DNA of 64,000 nucleotides. Source: Hydrogenophaga pseudoflava (lineage in GTDB: Bacteria > Pseudomonadota > Gammaproteobacteria > Burkholderiales > Burkholderiaceae_C). Of the stretch, positions 17,572 to 25,356 are shown one piece after another. Under the pieces are notes generated by a model. That model had not been told where the DNA came from, made no database searches, and worked only from the letters and a program-made list of their open reading frames with translations. The stretch lies in assembly GCF_031020795.1 (NCBI RefSeq), contig NZ_JAVHJP010000006.1:62001-126000 (forward strand). Direction: 5' to 3'. The position numbers and the translations under genes are program-made. Within the stretch, counting starts at the first letter, position 1, and every line of letters begins with the position of its first letter.

Positions 17572-19119
17572 ATGGCTGAACATGTGCGCGCTCTCATCGT
17601 GTTGTTGGCCCTCAGCCTGGTGTTCTTCCAGGTCGCCCGTGGCGCGATGACCCAGCTGATCCCAGAGGCCACCTACAAGCGCTGGCGCAATCTCTGGGTA
17701 GCGGCCACGCTGGTGCTGTTCTTGTCCAACAGCGTGTGGGTCTGCATTCTCGTGACGGGTGCTCTCCTACTTGTCTATCGGCGGCGCGAGGAGCACGTGA
17801 TGGGACTCTATTTCGTCCTGCTGTTCGTCTCTCCTCCCGTGCCGGCAGAGATCCCCGGACTGGGCATCATCGACCATCTATGGGTGCTGGACCATTACCG
17901 GCTGCTCGGCGTGACCTTGTTGCTCCCGGTCGCATTGGTGCTACTCCAGCGATCCAGTACCTCGCGCATCGGCAGCTCACCCGTTGATTGGTGGGTGCTG
18001 GGCTATCTCTCGCTCATGTCGATGCTTGCATTTCGCCCCGGGAACATTACCAGCGGGCTTCGCACCGTGCTTACGCTTTGGGTGGACATATTCCTTCCCT
18101 ACTACGTGGCTAGCCGGAGCATTCGCAACGAGGAAGGGTTCAGGCAGGCAATGACTGGCTTTGTCATTGCTTCGATGATTCTTTCACTTGTTGCGATCTT
18201 TGAAATGCTTCGCAACTGGAAGCTCTATTCTGCAGTTCTCGGTGCCCTTGGAGTGAACGAGTGGATGTTTGGCGGATATCTCATGCGCTCAGGCTTCTTG
18301 CGCCCCAATGCAACAGTTGGAAACTCGATCGTTCTTGGGTATGTTTTGGTCGTTGCACTTGGATTTTTCCTCTATCTGAAAGAGTTCCTGTCCACATCTC
18401 TGTCCAGATTTCTCGGCCTAGCCTTGCTAACGGGAGGCATCGTGGCATCCTTATCCAGAGGGCCTTGGATCGGCTGCCTGTTGCTTGTGGCAACTCACAT
18501 CTCCATTGGGCCGAAGGCGCTCAAACGCCTGAGCATCTTGATGCTGAGCGCGCTCATCGCCTTCTCCGTTATGAGTCTGATTCCAAGCGGCCAGAGACTG
18601 ATTGACATGCTGCCAATCATCGGAACCTCCGACCAAGGCAACGTCGAATACCGCGCAAATCTTATTGCTTCAGCATTGCCTGTGATTGAACGACATCTTC
18701 TGCTTGGCTCGTTTGACTTCCTGAGCGCCCCAGAACTGCAAGTGATGATGCAAGGTGAGAAAATTATTGACGTCGTCAATTCTTACGTCGGCGCCGCCCT
18801 CTACTCCGGAATAATTGGCCTGACTCTATTTGCGGGCATCTTCATAAGCGCACTTCATCAGCTTCGCAAGCATTCAAGAGACTCCAATCGGGCAAGCCCT
18901 AAGGCCGAAATAATGGGGCGCGCGCTGTTTTCCACGGTTTTGGCAACAATGTTCATCATCTACACGGTAAGCAGCATCATTGCAATCCCTGTTGTTTACT
19001 GGCCGCTTGTTGGCATGTGCGTGGCTTTCAGCGGGATGATCAGAGATCAAGCACGACGGTTTCATGAACCAGTTCGACGAAATGGTGCAATTGAAGCCCC
19101 CTCGAATTCTTGGTTGTAG
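17572..19119 (+). CDS. O-antigen ligase/Wzy-like EPS polymerase
   Basis: A 515-residue integral membrane protein with roughly ten to twelve hydrophobic helices and a larger loop before the last helices. SRGPWIGCLLL (about 288-298) and the following loop match the Wzy_C/O-antigen ligase family signature. It would join repeat units at the periplasmic face. It follows epsG after 129 bases. Base use shifts inside the gene: from about 18.1 kb on, codons become markedly more A/T-rich, and this continues through the IS remnant to about 20.4 kb, suggesting a transferred or shuffled junction. Confidence 0.82.
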   Translation: MAEHVRALIVLLALSLVFFQVARGAMTQLIPEATYKRWRNLWVAATLVLFLSNSVWVCILVTGALLLVYRRREEHVMGLYFVLLFVSPPVPAEIPGLGIIDHLWVLDHYRLLGVTLLLPVALVLLQRSSTSRIGSSPVDWWVLGYLSLMSMLAFRPGNITSGLRTVLTLWVDIFLPYYVASRSIRNEEGFRQAMTGFVIASMILSLVAIFEMLRNWKLYSAVLGALGVNEWMFGGYLMRSGFLRPNATVGNSIVLGYVLVVALGFFLYLKEFLSTSLSRFLGLALLTGGIVASLSRGPWIGCLLLVATHISIGPKALKRLSILMLSALIAFSVMSLIPSGQRLIDMLPIIGTSDQGNVEYRANLIASALPVIERHLLLGSFDFLSAPELQVMMQGEKIIDVVNSYVGAALYSGIIGLTLFAGIFISALHQLRKHSRDSNRASPKAEIMGRALFSTVLATMFIIYTVSSIIAIPVVYWPLVGMCVAFSGMIRDQARRFHEPVRRNGAIEAPSNSWL

Positions 19120-19138
19120 CGGTGAAGCCCGTCGGCCG

Positions 19139-19584
19139 TCATGTCACGTCTTCCTGCAGTGACACGAAGACGCAGCAGTCCAGCACCTCGGTGCGGTAGG
19201 TCTTGTTGAATCGTTCGGCATAGGCCTTCTGCGCGGGGTGAGCGCCATGCGTCTGGATGAAGATGGTGACTACGGAGTCGTCATGCGCAAGGGGTCGGTG
19301 ACGCAGCGTGGAGCGGGTAATGGTGCTGGCCTCGACGTCCTTGAGCGCGTGGTGCGTCGGTGCCGGGTCGGTGCACATGCGCTTGAGCTTGGCGTTCTCG
19401 TCCTGCAGTTGGCGAAGCTGCGCCAGGTGCGAGACCGTCATGCTCGAGAACTGGCTCTTTCACTTGTATTACGTCGGCTCGCTGATGCCGTGCTTCCTGC
19501 ACGTCTCACCGACTGTGGCACCCATCTCTAGACCTCCATGAGGATGCCGACTGTCTGCGCTTCGCTGAATCTGGATTTCTTCAT
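19139..19584 (-). pseudogene. Wreck of an IS3-family transposase (orfA/orfB)
   Basis: Reading the minus strand from 19584, MKKSRFSEAQTVGIL is the start of an IS3-type OrfA. A stop and frame change follow near 19530; then GATVGETCRKHGISEPT with two further in-frame stops, then QLQDENAKLKRM (OrfA end). The sequence then jumps to KAYAERFNKTYRTEVLD, the far C-terminus of the OrfB integrase including its last catalytic glutamate. Most of OrfB is deleted. The surrounding stretch 19120-19696 holds no other gene, and I could not fix the terminal repeats. It marks a past insertion between the polymerase gene and the acyltransferase fusion. Confidence 0.85.
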
Positions 19585-19696
19585 GCAGAGACCCTGCCTG
19601 GGGGAATTCAGGCCGTCACAATCACTGAAAATGACCAGGAGGCACTTATTCGTGGCACGCCACACATTTTGCAGAGCCTCAATCAATGTTCCGTGA

Positions 19697-22123
19697 TTAC
19701 TTTTGACCCCACCATCGATGCCGCCTGCCAAACGCCAACACACGACCCTCACCCCAATAATAGACACGGGCAAACAAAATACCACCGATCACCGCAGCAA
19801 AGAGCGCCACCCAGGGAGAAGGAGCATGAAATAACCGGGTCACTATAGATTTGACCTGGTAATGGCTGAGATACATGAACATGGATGCTCCGGCAATTTC
19901 ACCAACCACCCTCTTGACGGACGCAGGAACTGAAATTTCGGGCCAGAACAACAACAGCGCGCAACCAGAGAGGATGTAATAGGTTGCCGAAGTGAATCCG
20001 TGATGAATTACAACAGCAACAGCCACAATCAGCATCACCATCAGGCGAGTGAGCACACCACGGGACGCAGCGCTGGCGATGAGCATGCCGCATGCCACCG
20101 TCCAAAGATACCAGGTCGGAGTACGATGATAAAGATAGTTGGTATCCCAAACAAACTCAGCAACATAACTCAACAGGATTGAAAATACGAGGAAAACCGA
20201 GCCACTGATTAGCGGCCGCACCCTGAACTCAATTCTAACCCTCTCAAAAGAGAACAAGCCCGCAAGCAGCAACAGCAGCTGCATATATATTTCGGCGAAA
20301 TAGAAATACGCAACGCGATACTCGCGCGGATCAAACAGGTTGGAGATCAGCAACAAAGGCTTCAATTCCGTTTCGTGCGCCCAGATTTGCAGGGCCGCAA
20401 CCACCATCACGGTCGGTACCGCAATGCGGAGCACCGTCCACAGAATCGTTCCCACCTTTCCGGTGCGGCTGATCTCGGGCCACTGGAAGCGCATGACGCT
20501 GTAGCCGGCCAAGAGGAACAAAAAGTAGGCGGCGCCCCAGTTGCTGCTGTACACAAAGGTGTCCAGGTGCAAGGCAACAATGCAGATCATGAAAAAAGCA
20601 CGGGTCAGCGTGGCTGCCTCCAGCCGAGGAAGTGCTTTTTTCGGAGAAGAACGGACGGCTTCCTGCAACTGCGCGACAGTCAGGGACTCCCACCCGCTCG
20701 GCAGGGGACCAAACCGATCCTCGAACCCCATTGAAAACTGGATATAGCCCAGCGAGTCGCCGCCGAGTGCCTCGAAACTGGCGCCTTCATCGATCCTGCG
20801 TCCAGGGAAAAACTGCTGGAAGAAGCCCAGTACATCATTGGCCCGTGGCTGTGCGGCCTGGGGCGTGCTCCGCGCCTGCTTGGTTTCCTGAACAAACTCC
20901 TCCGTGAGCAGGCGGCGCAACGGCTTGCCTGTCGCTGTCTGGGGAATGGACGGCACGACCTTCACGTGCAGGGCCTCGCCGACGTCCAGGCCCAGCGCTT
21001 TCAAGGCATCGCTCGAAGCCGTCTTCAGCTGGGTGGGGGGCATGTCAGCGGACTCCGCCACCACAAGGACACCTTCCCCGCGGAGTGCATCGGGCACCTT
21101 GGCCACGACCAGCCGTCCGCTTTGCGGCAGCAGCTTGCCGATCTTCTCTTCCAGGATGTCGGGGTTGATCTTCACGCCACCGCTGTTGATGAGATCGTCC
21201 GCCCGTCCATCGAAGAAGAGATGCCCGTCTTTGAGATGCCCCAGGTCACCGGTGACCAGCCAGCCATCGGAATCGGGCAATGCACGCAGCTGATCGCCCT
21301 CGAGGCGCCATTGGGCCACGTGCGGGCCCCGAATCCTGATGCGACCCTCAGGGGAAATGCCCACCTCGGTTTTTCCAACCGCCCGCCCCACCGACTCAAG
21401 CAGTTCGTCGGAAGCCTCCGAGATCTGCAGAAACGTGCTGCGGGAGGCCTCGGTCAGGCCATAGTGCTGAATGATCCGTGCGTTGGGAAAGAGATCTCGG
21501 ATGCCGCGCTTTTCCGCTGCGGTCATGTACTGGGAGCCGATTTCCATCCATCGCAGCTTCTTGCCCGCCTCACCGATGACCTGCGGCTTCTGGAGCAGGA
21601 TTCGAAGCAGGGTCGGTACAGCGGACAGAGCATTCACTTCGCCGGCATCGAGCATGCGCGCCAACTCGAAGGGGTCGAAGCCACGCGAGGGGATGAAAGA
21701 CTGTCCCCCCACCGCGCTCACAACACGAATACGCGCCATGCCAAAGCTGTGCGTGACAGGAACTCCGACATATTCGCGAACCTCCGCGGTCAGCCGCATC
21801 TGGTCGATGATTCGCTCGGCTGCGTCGGCCAGATTGGAATAACTGAGCACAATGCCTTTGGGTTTGCCTTCTGTTCCCGAGGTGAAGGTGACCTGTGCCG
21901 GCAGGTCGTCACGGATCAGCGCATGCCGCTGGCGGAACCAGCCCCCTCCCGCATCGGGAACGATGCAGTCTTCGATCACGATGCCCAGCGGCTCCCGGGC
22001 CGAAGCTTCATCCTGGAAGCTGACCAGTGGCTGGCGCCTCTCGTTCAGCGAAAACACATGCTCTATGAAAGAGAGTGAATTGCGCCGAATCAGACCGGTT
22101 GCACGCAATTGGGATATCTGCAT
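19697..22123 (-). CDS. Adenylation-carrier-acyltransferase membrane fusion
   Basis: An 808-residue three-part protein. (1) An acyl-AMP ligase domain, residues about 1-400: TFTSGTEGKPKG at 79-90, QHYGLTEASRS, GWLVTGDLG, DDLINSGGVK and PQTATGKPLRR. It has only about 80 residues before the first motif, so the usual N-terminal subdomain is shortened. (2) A carrier domain with ALGGDSLGYIQ, phosphopantetheine Ser457. (3) From about 505 on, an integral membrane acyltransferase-3-like domain of about ten helices, with ALHLD (His519) and LLAGYS in the places of the family's conserved His and SGF motifs. Inference: an acyl or amino acid is activated, loaded on the carrier and moved onto a sugar across the membrane. 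ATG at 22123 is chosen; an ATG 40 codons upstream adds unlikely sequence. The gene runs against its neighbours. Confidence 0.8.
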   Translation of the reverse strand: MQISQLRATGLIRRNSLSFIEHVFSLNERRQPLVSFQDEASAREPLGIVIEDCIVPDAGGGWFRQRHALIRDDLPAQVTFTSGTEGKPKGIVLSYSNLADAAERIIDQMRLTAEVREYVGVPVTHSFGMARIRVVSAVGGQSFIPSRGFDPFELARMLDAGEVNALSAVPTLLRILLQKPQVIGEAGKKLRWMEIGSQYMTAAEKRGIRDLFPNARIIQHYGLTEASRSTFLQISEASDELLESVGRAVGKTEVGISPEGRIRIRGPHVAQWRLEGDQLRALPDSDGWLVTGDLGHLKDGHLFFDGRADDLINSGGVKINPDILEEKIGKLLPQSGRLVVAKVPDALRGEGVLVVAESADMPPTQLKTASSDALKALGLDVGEALHVKVVPSIPQTATGKPLRRLLTEEFVQETKQARSTPQAAQPRANDVLGFFQQFFPGRRIDEGASFEALGGDSLGYIQFSMGFEDRFGPLPSGWESLTVAQLQEAVRSSPKKALPRLEAATLTRAFFMICIVALHLDTFVYSSNWGAAYFLFLLAGYSVMRFQWPEISRTGKVGTILWTVLRIAVPTVMVVAALQIWAHETELKPLLLISNLFDPREYRVAYFYFAEIYMQLLLLLAGLFSFERVRIEFRVRPLISGSVFLVFSILLSYVAEFVWDTNYLYHRTPTWYLWTVACGMLIASAASRGVLTRLMVMLIVAVAVVIHHGFTSATYYILSGCALLLFWPEISVPASVKRVVGEIAGASMFMYLSHYQVKSIVTRLFHAPSPWVALFAAVIGGILFARVYYWGEGRVLAFGRRHRWWGQK

Positions 22124-22334
22124 TCTCAGCACCTGTGGTTCATTGACACGCAACACGGGGGAAGACCGGCGGCAGCATAGCACCGAGACTACAAACCGCT
22201 TACAGACGCCGCCGCGAGGTCCAGAGGCGTTGCGCGCCTGCATCAGTCCAGCTTTTCCTGCTTCGCCGAACGGAAAACGATGATCACCGTCCCCGACCTC
22301 ACGGTCGACTGTTGATCAATGCTAGGATCGAACG

Positions 22335-22350
22335 GAAGTTTTAATACTTC
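22335..22350 (+). promoter_or_regulatory. Short dyad in the divergent region 22124-22416
   Basis: GAAGT-TTTAAT-ACTTC is a perfect 5-base inverted repeat in the A/T-rich part of the 293-base region between the divergent acyltransferase fusion and the glycosyltransferase gene. It may be an operator or simply part of a promoter; no clear -35/-10 pair is visible. Confidence 0.3.
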
Positions 22351-22416
22351 TGAACTCCGACAAATGCGGAAGGCGTTGTGTATGTCGCCCTCCCGGCCAT
22401 CGGGAAGACCATTCAC

Positions 22417-23382
22417 ATGCATGAACACAAGCTGGGTGTGGTTGCGATAGGGCGCAACGAAGGCGAGCGACTGCGAAGGTGCCTGCTGTCTCTGCTGCCC
22501 GCCGTGCCAGCCACCGTCTACGTCGACTCAGGGTCAACCGATGGGTCCAGCCAGATGGCCGCGGACCTCGGCGCGGTGGTCGTCGATCTCGACATGTCGC
22601 AACCGTTCACCGCAGCGCGCGCAAGAAACACCGGCTTGCGCCAACTCCTTCAGCGATTCCCCGATGTCACCCTTGTCCAATTTGTGGACGGAGACTGCGA
22701 GATGGTGCCCGGGTGGTTGCAGGCCGCCAGTCTTTTCCTGACGCAGCACCCGACGCACGCCGTGGTCTGTGGCAGGCGACGTGAGCGCTACCCCGAACGC
22801 ACCATCTACAACGCAATGTGTGATGAGGAATGGGACACCCCCGTTGGCGATACGCAGGCATGTGGTGGCGATGCAATGATGCGCGTTGAGGCTCTCCAGG
22901 CCGTGTCTGGCTACAGGGACGGCATGATCGCCGGCGAAGAGCCGGAGTTGTGCTTCCGACTTCGACAGGCGGGCTGGCGTATCCACCGGCTCGACCTAGA
23001 AATGACCCTTCACGATGCAAACATCACCCGCCTTGGACAGTGGTGGGTGCGCACGGTCCGGTCGGGTCATGCGTTTGCGGAAGGAGCCTGGTTGCACGGA
23101 TCGTCACCGGAACGCTTCTGGGTCAGGGAAGCACGCCGCGCCTGGTTGTGGGGAGTGTTGCTGCCGGCCTCCATTGTGCTTGCCGCGCTTCTCGCGGGTG
23201 CTTCTGCAGCAATCCTTGCGGCCATCTATCCCGTGCAATGGATACGTCTGCTGCTTCGAAGTGGCTCGTTGCGTGAAAGCAGCTTCATGCTCCTGGGCAA
23301 GTTCGCTGAAGCCCAGGGGGCCATGAAGTTCCATCTGTCGCGGCTTCGCGGCGGAACGCGCCACATCATCGAATACAAGTAG
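22417..23382 (+). CDS. Family 2 glycosyltransferase
   Basis: A 321-residue GT-A enzyme. LGVVAIGRNEGERL and VYVDSGSTDGS form the nucleotide-sugar site, QFVDGDCEMVPGW carries the metal-binding DxD-like motif, and MIAGEEPELCFRLRQAGW is the acceptor-side ED motif. A hydrophobic segment (about 245-270) suggests membrane contact. It should add one sugar to the lipid-linked repeat unit in the cytoplasm. ATG at 22417 is chosen over an in-frame GTG 13 codons upstream. The next transferase gene follows after 67 bases. Confidence 0.87.
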   Translation: MHEHKLGVVAIGRNEGERLRRCLLSLLPAVPATVYVDSGSTDGSSQMAADLGAVVVDLDMSQPFTAARARNTGLRQLLQRFPDVTLVQFVDGDCEMVPGWLQAASLFLTQHPTHAVVCGRRRERYPERTIYNAMCDEEWDTPVGDTQACGGDAMMRVEALQAVSGYRDGMIAGEEPELCFRLRQAGWRIHRLDLEMTLHDANITRLGQWWVRTVRSGHAFAEGAWLHGSSPERFWVREARRAWLWGVLLPASIVLAALLAGASAAILAAIYPVQWIRLLLRSGSLRESSFMLLGKFAEAQGAMKFHLSRLRGGTRHIIEYK

Positions 23383-23449
23383 GTGGACAATACCAAGAGG
23401 CTACATCGCATCCGCGATGGTTCAGGCCTGCCCAACCGGAATACACCCC

Positions 23450-24193
23450 ATGAGTGACCATTGCGTCCTGTGCGGCCTGCCCGTTTCGCGCGCAACCATG
23501 AAGCAGACGCTGGACAACATCCTCGCACGCATCGGGCAGAGAAAAGGCACCTGGGTGCTCACCTTGAACACCGAGATGCTTGCGCGTTTTGCACGCGATC
23601 CGCACGCCCGTGACCTCCTGGCCCAGGCAGACCTCATCACCGCCGACGGAATGCCTCTGGTATGGGCCTCGCGTGTCAAGGGACCCGATCAGGCCATCCC
23701 TCAGCGCACCACTGGTGTGGATCTTGTGGATGCCTACCTCCGGCTACCCAGCATTCCAGCCTATGCGGTGATCGGGGGCGTGAAGCCGGCCGCAACGTTG
23801 GCCAAATACGGCGAGCCCGCCGTCCGGGCCTGCCGATACCTGTTTGACGGGCGTGTGGATCTGAGCCCTGAGCAGATCCGGGAGTTTGCAAATGCGCTGC
23901 GGGAGAATGAGGTCAGAATGCTTTTTCTGGCCTTGGGCGGCGCCAAACAAGACCAGTTGGCCTTCATGCTCAGAAGCGCGGTGCCCGACCTGGTCTTGGC
24001 CGGCGTTGGCGGCAGCTTTGAAATACTTGGCCCCCAAGGGGAACGAGCGCCCAAGTGGATGCAAAACGCAGGATTGGAATGGCTGTTCCGTCTGACGAGG
24101 GAACCAGGCCGGCTGTGGAGGCGCTATCTGGTGTACTACCCGGCTGGCCTTGGCCTGCTGCTTCGCGATTGCCTCAAGCCTTCGCGCCGTTGA
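23450..24193 (+). CDS. WecG/TagA/CpsF family glycosyltransferase
   Basis: A 247-residue member of the GT26 family. TLNTEMLARFARD, ADLITADGMPLVWASR, VGGSFEILGPQGERAPKWM and GLEWLFRLTREPGRLWRRY are all family hallmarks. These enzymes transfer ManNAc(A) or glucosyl-type residues onto undecaprenyl-linked intermediates. ATG at 23450 begins the family-like sequence; an in-frame start 11 codons upstream is rejected. Confidence 0.93.
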   Translation: MSDHCVLCGLPVSRATMKQTLDNILARIGQRKGTWVLTLNTEMLARFARDPHARDLLAQADLITADGMPLVWASRVKGPDQAIPQRTTGVDLVDAYLRLPSIPAYAVIGGVKPAATLAKYGEPAVRACRYLFDGRVDLSPEQIREFANALRENEVRMLFLALGGAKQDQLAFMLRSAVPDLVLAGVGGSFEILGPQGERAPKWMQNAGLEWLFRLTREPGRLWRRYLVYYPAGLGLLLRDCLKPSRR

Positions 24194-24246
24194 CTGATTT
24201 CCAAAGGACCATAGGTAAGCTTTTTCAGTTGAAAGAGCCTATTTGA

Positions 24247-24266
24247 GAACAGATATTTCACTGTTC
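24247..24266 (+). promoter_or_regulatory. Perfect dyad GAACAG-8-CTGTTC upstream of the ATPase gene
   Basis: GAACAG (24247-24252) and CTGTTC (24261-24266) flank ATATTTCA. It sits in the A/T-rich 177-base gap between the WecG-type gene and the ATPase gene, about 100 bases before the latter's start. The form suits a dimeric regulator site. Confidence 0.4.
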
Positions 24267-24370
24267 CGCATCCCCGCTTTGATCAAGCCTCTTCCTTCAG
24301 CACAAAACAAAGTGGCAACAAGCATGGCGGCAAGGCACGGGTGAAAAACCATTAATTTCAAGGCCAAAGC

Positions 24371-25270
24371 GTGTACGAAAACTTTTATGGGCTTCGGGAG
24401 AAGCCGTTCTCCATCCAGCCCGACCCGGACTTTCTCTACATGGGCAAGCGGCATTCACTGGCATACACCATGCTGCAGTACGCGATCTACAACCGCGCCG
24501 GGTTCACGGTCATCTGCGGAGACATCGGCTGCGGAAAAACAACCCTCATCCGCCGCCTTCTTCGGGAGCTGGGAGATGAGGTGTCCGTGGGGTTGGTCAC
24601 CAACACCCACCCCGACCTGGCCGACCTGACCGAGTGGATCATGCTGGCCTTCGGGCTGCCGTACGACGGGCTGTCGCCCGTGGCTCGCTATGACGCGTTC
24701 CAGCGGTACCTCATTGCGGAATACGGGAAGGGGCGCAGGGTCGTGCTGATCGTGGACGAAGCACAGAACCTCAGCCCTCCGGCCATGGAGTCGCTGCGCA
24801 TGCTGTCCAACATCAATGCGGACAAGGATCAGTTGCTGCAGGTGGTGCTGGTTGGACAACCCCAGCTGCGCGAACTGCTCCGGCGCCCCGAACTGCAGCA
24901 ATTCGCCCAGCGGGTGGCCGCCGACTTCTTCATCTCACCCCTGAACACGGTCGAGGTGGGGGACTACATCGAACACCGGCTGAAGGTGGCGGGCCGCGAC
25001 CGGCAGCTGTTCACGCCGTACGCCGCCGCCAAGATCGCCAAGGCGACCCACGGCATCCCCAGGAGCATCAACATCCTTTGCGACACAGCCCTTGTCTACG
25101 GATTTGCTTCGGAAGCGCGGTTGATCGACGTCCAGGTGATTGATGAGGTGTTGCGGGACCGGAGCGACTACGGCGTACTGGGCGACACCAATTTCAACGT
25201 GGGGCAACCGGGCAACAGCCAATGGGGGGACAGCAACTTTTCCACCCCTTCCGATCCCCCAAAAGTGTGA
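24371..25270 (+). CDS. ExeA/GspA-like AAA ATPase of EPS loci
   Basis: A 299-residue cytoplasmic ATPase starting at GTG 24371 with YENFYGLREKPFSIQPDPDF, the ExeA/exosortase-locus ATPase lead. Walker A is GDIGCGKTT and Walker B VVLIVDEAQNLSP; VLVGQPQLRELL and IPRSINILCD follow as in the family. The last 35 residues are N/S/G-rich and look disordered. Such ATPases are regular members of PEP-CTERM/exosortase-type EPS gene sets; no exosortase is visible in this window. Role inferred: energising or regulating polymer assembly. Confidence 0.85.
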   Translation: MYENFYGLREKPFSIQPDPDFLYMGKRHSLAYTMLQYAIYNRAGFTVICGDIGCGKTTLIRRLLRELGDEVSVGLVTNTHPDLADLTEWIMLAFGLPYDGLSPVARYDAFQRYLIAEYGKGRRVVLIVDEAQNLSPPAMESLRMLSNINADKDQLLQVVLVGQPQLRELLRRPELQQFAQRVAADFFISPLNTVEVGDYIEHRLKVAGRDRQLFTPYAAAKIAKATHGIPRSINILCDTALVYGFASEARLIDVQVIDEVLRDRSDYGVLGDTNFNVGQPGNSQWGDSNFSTPSDPPKV

Positions 25271-25356
25271 GTTGCCTCACATTAGGTAACAAATTGTTGA
25301 GTCATAATGGTTTACCCGAGGGGAGAAGACCGGGTGTCCATTCCTGAGAGATCTGT

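Noticed and set aside
25272..25308. Promoter candidate ahead of the polyketide synthase (CATAAT at 25303-25308)
   Set aside because: The -10-like box is acceptable but no -35 box at proper spacing could be found, so it was not listed as a feature.
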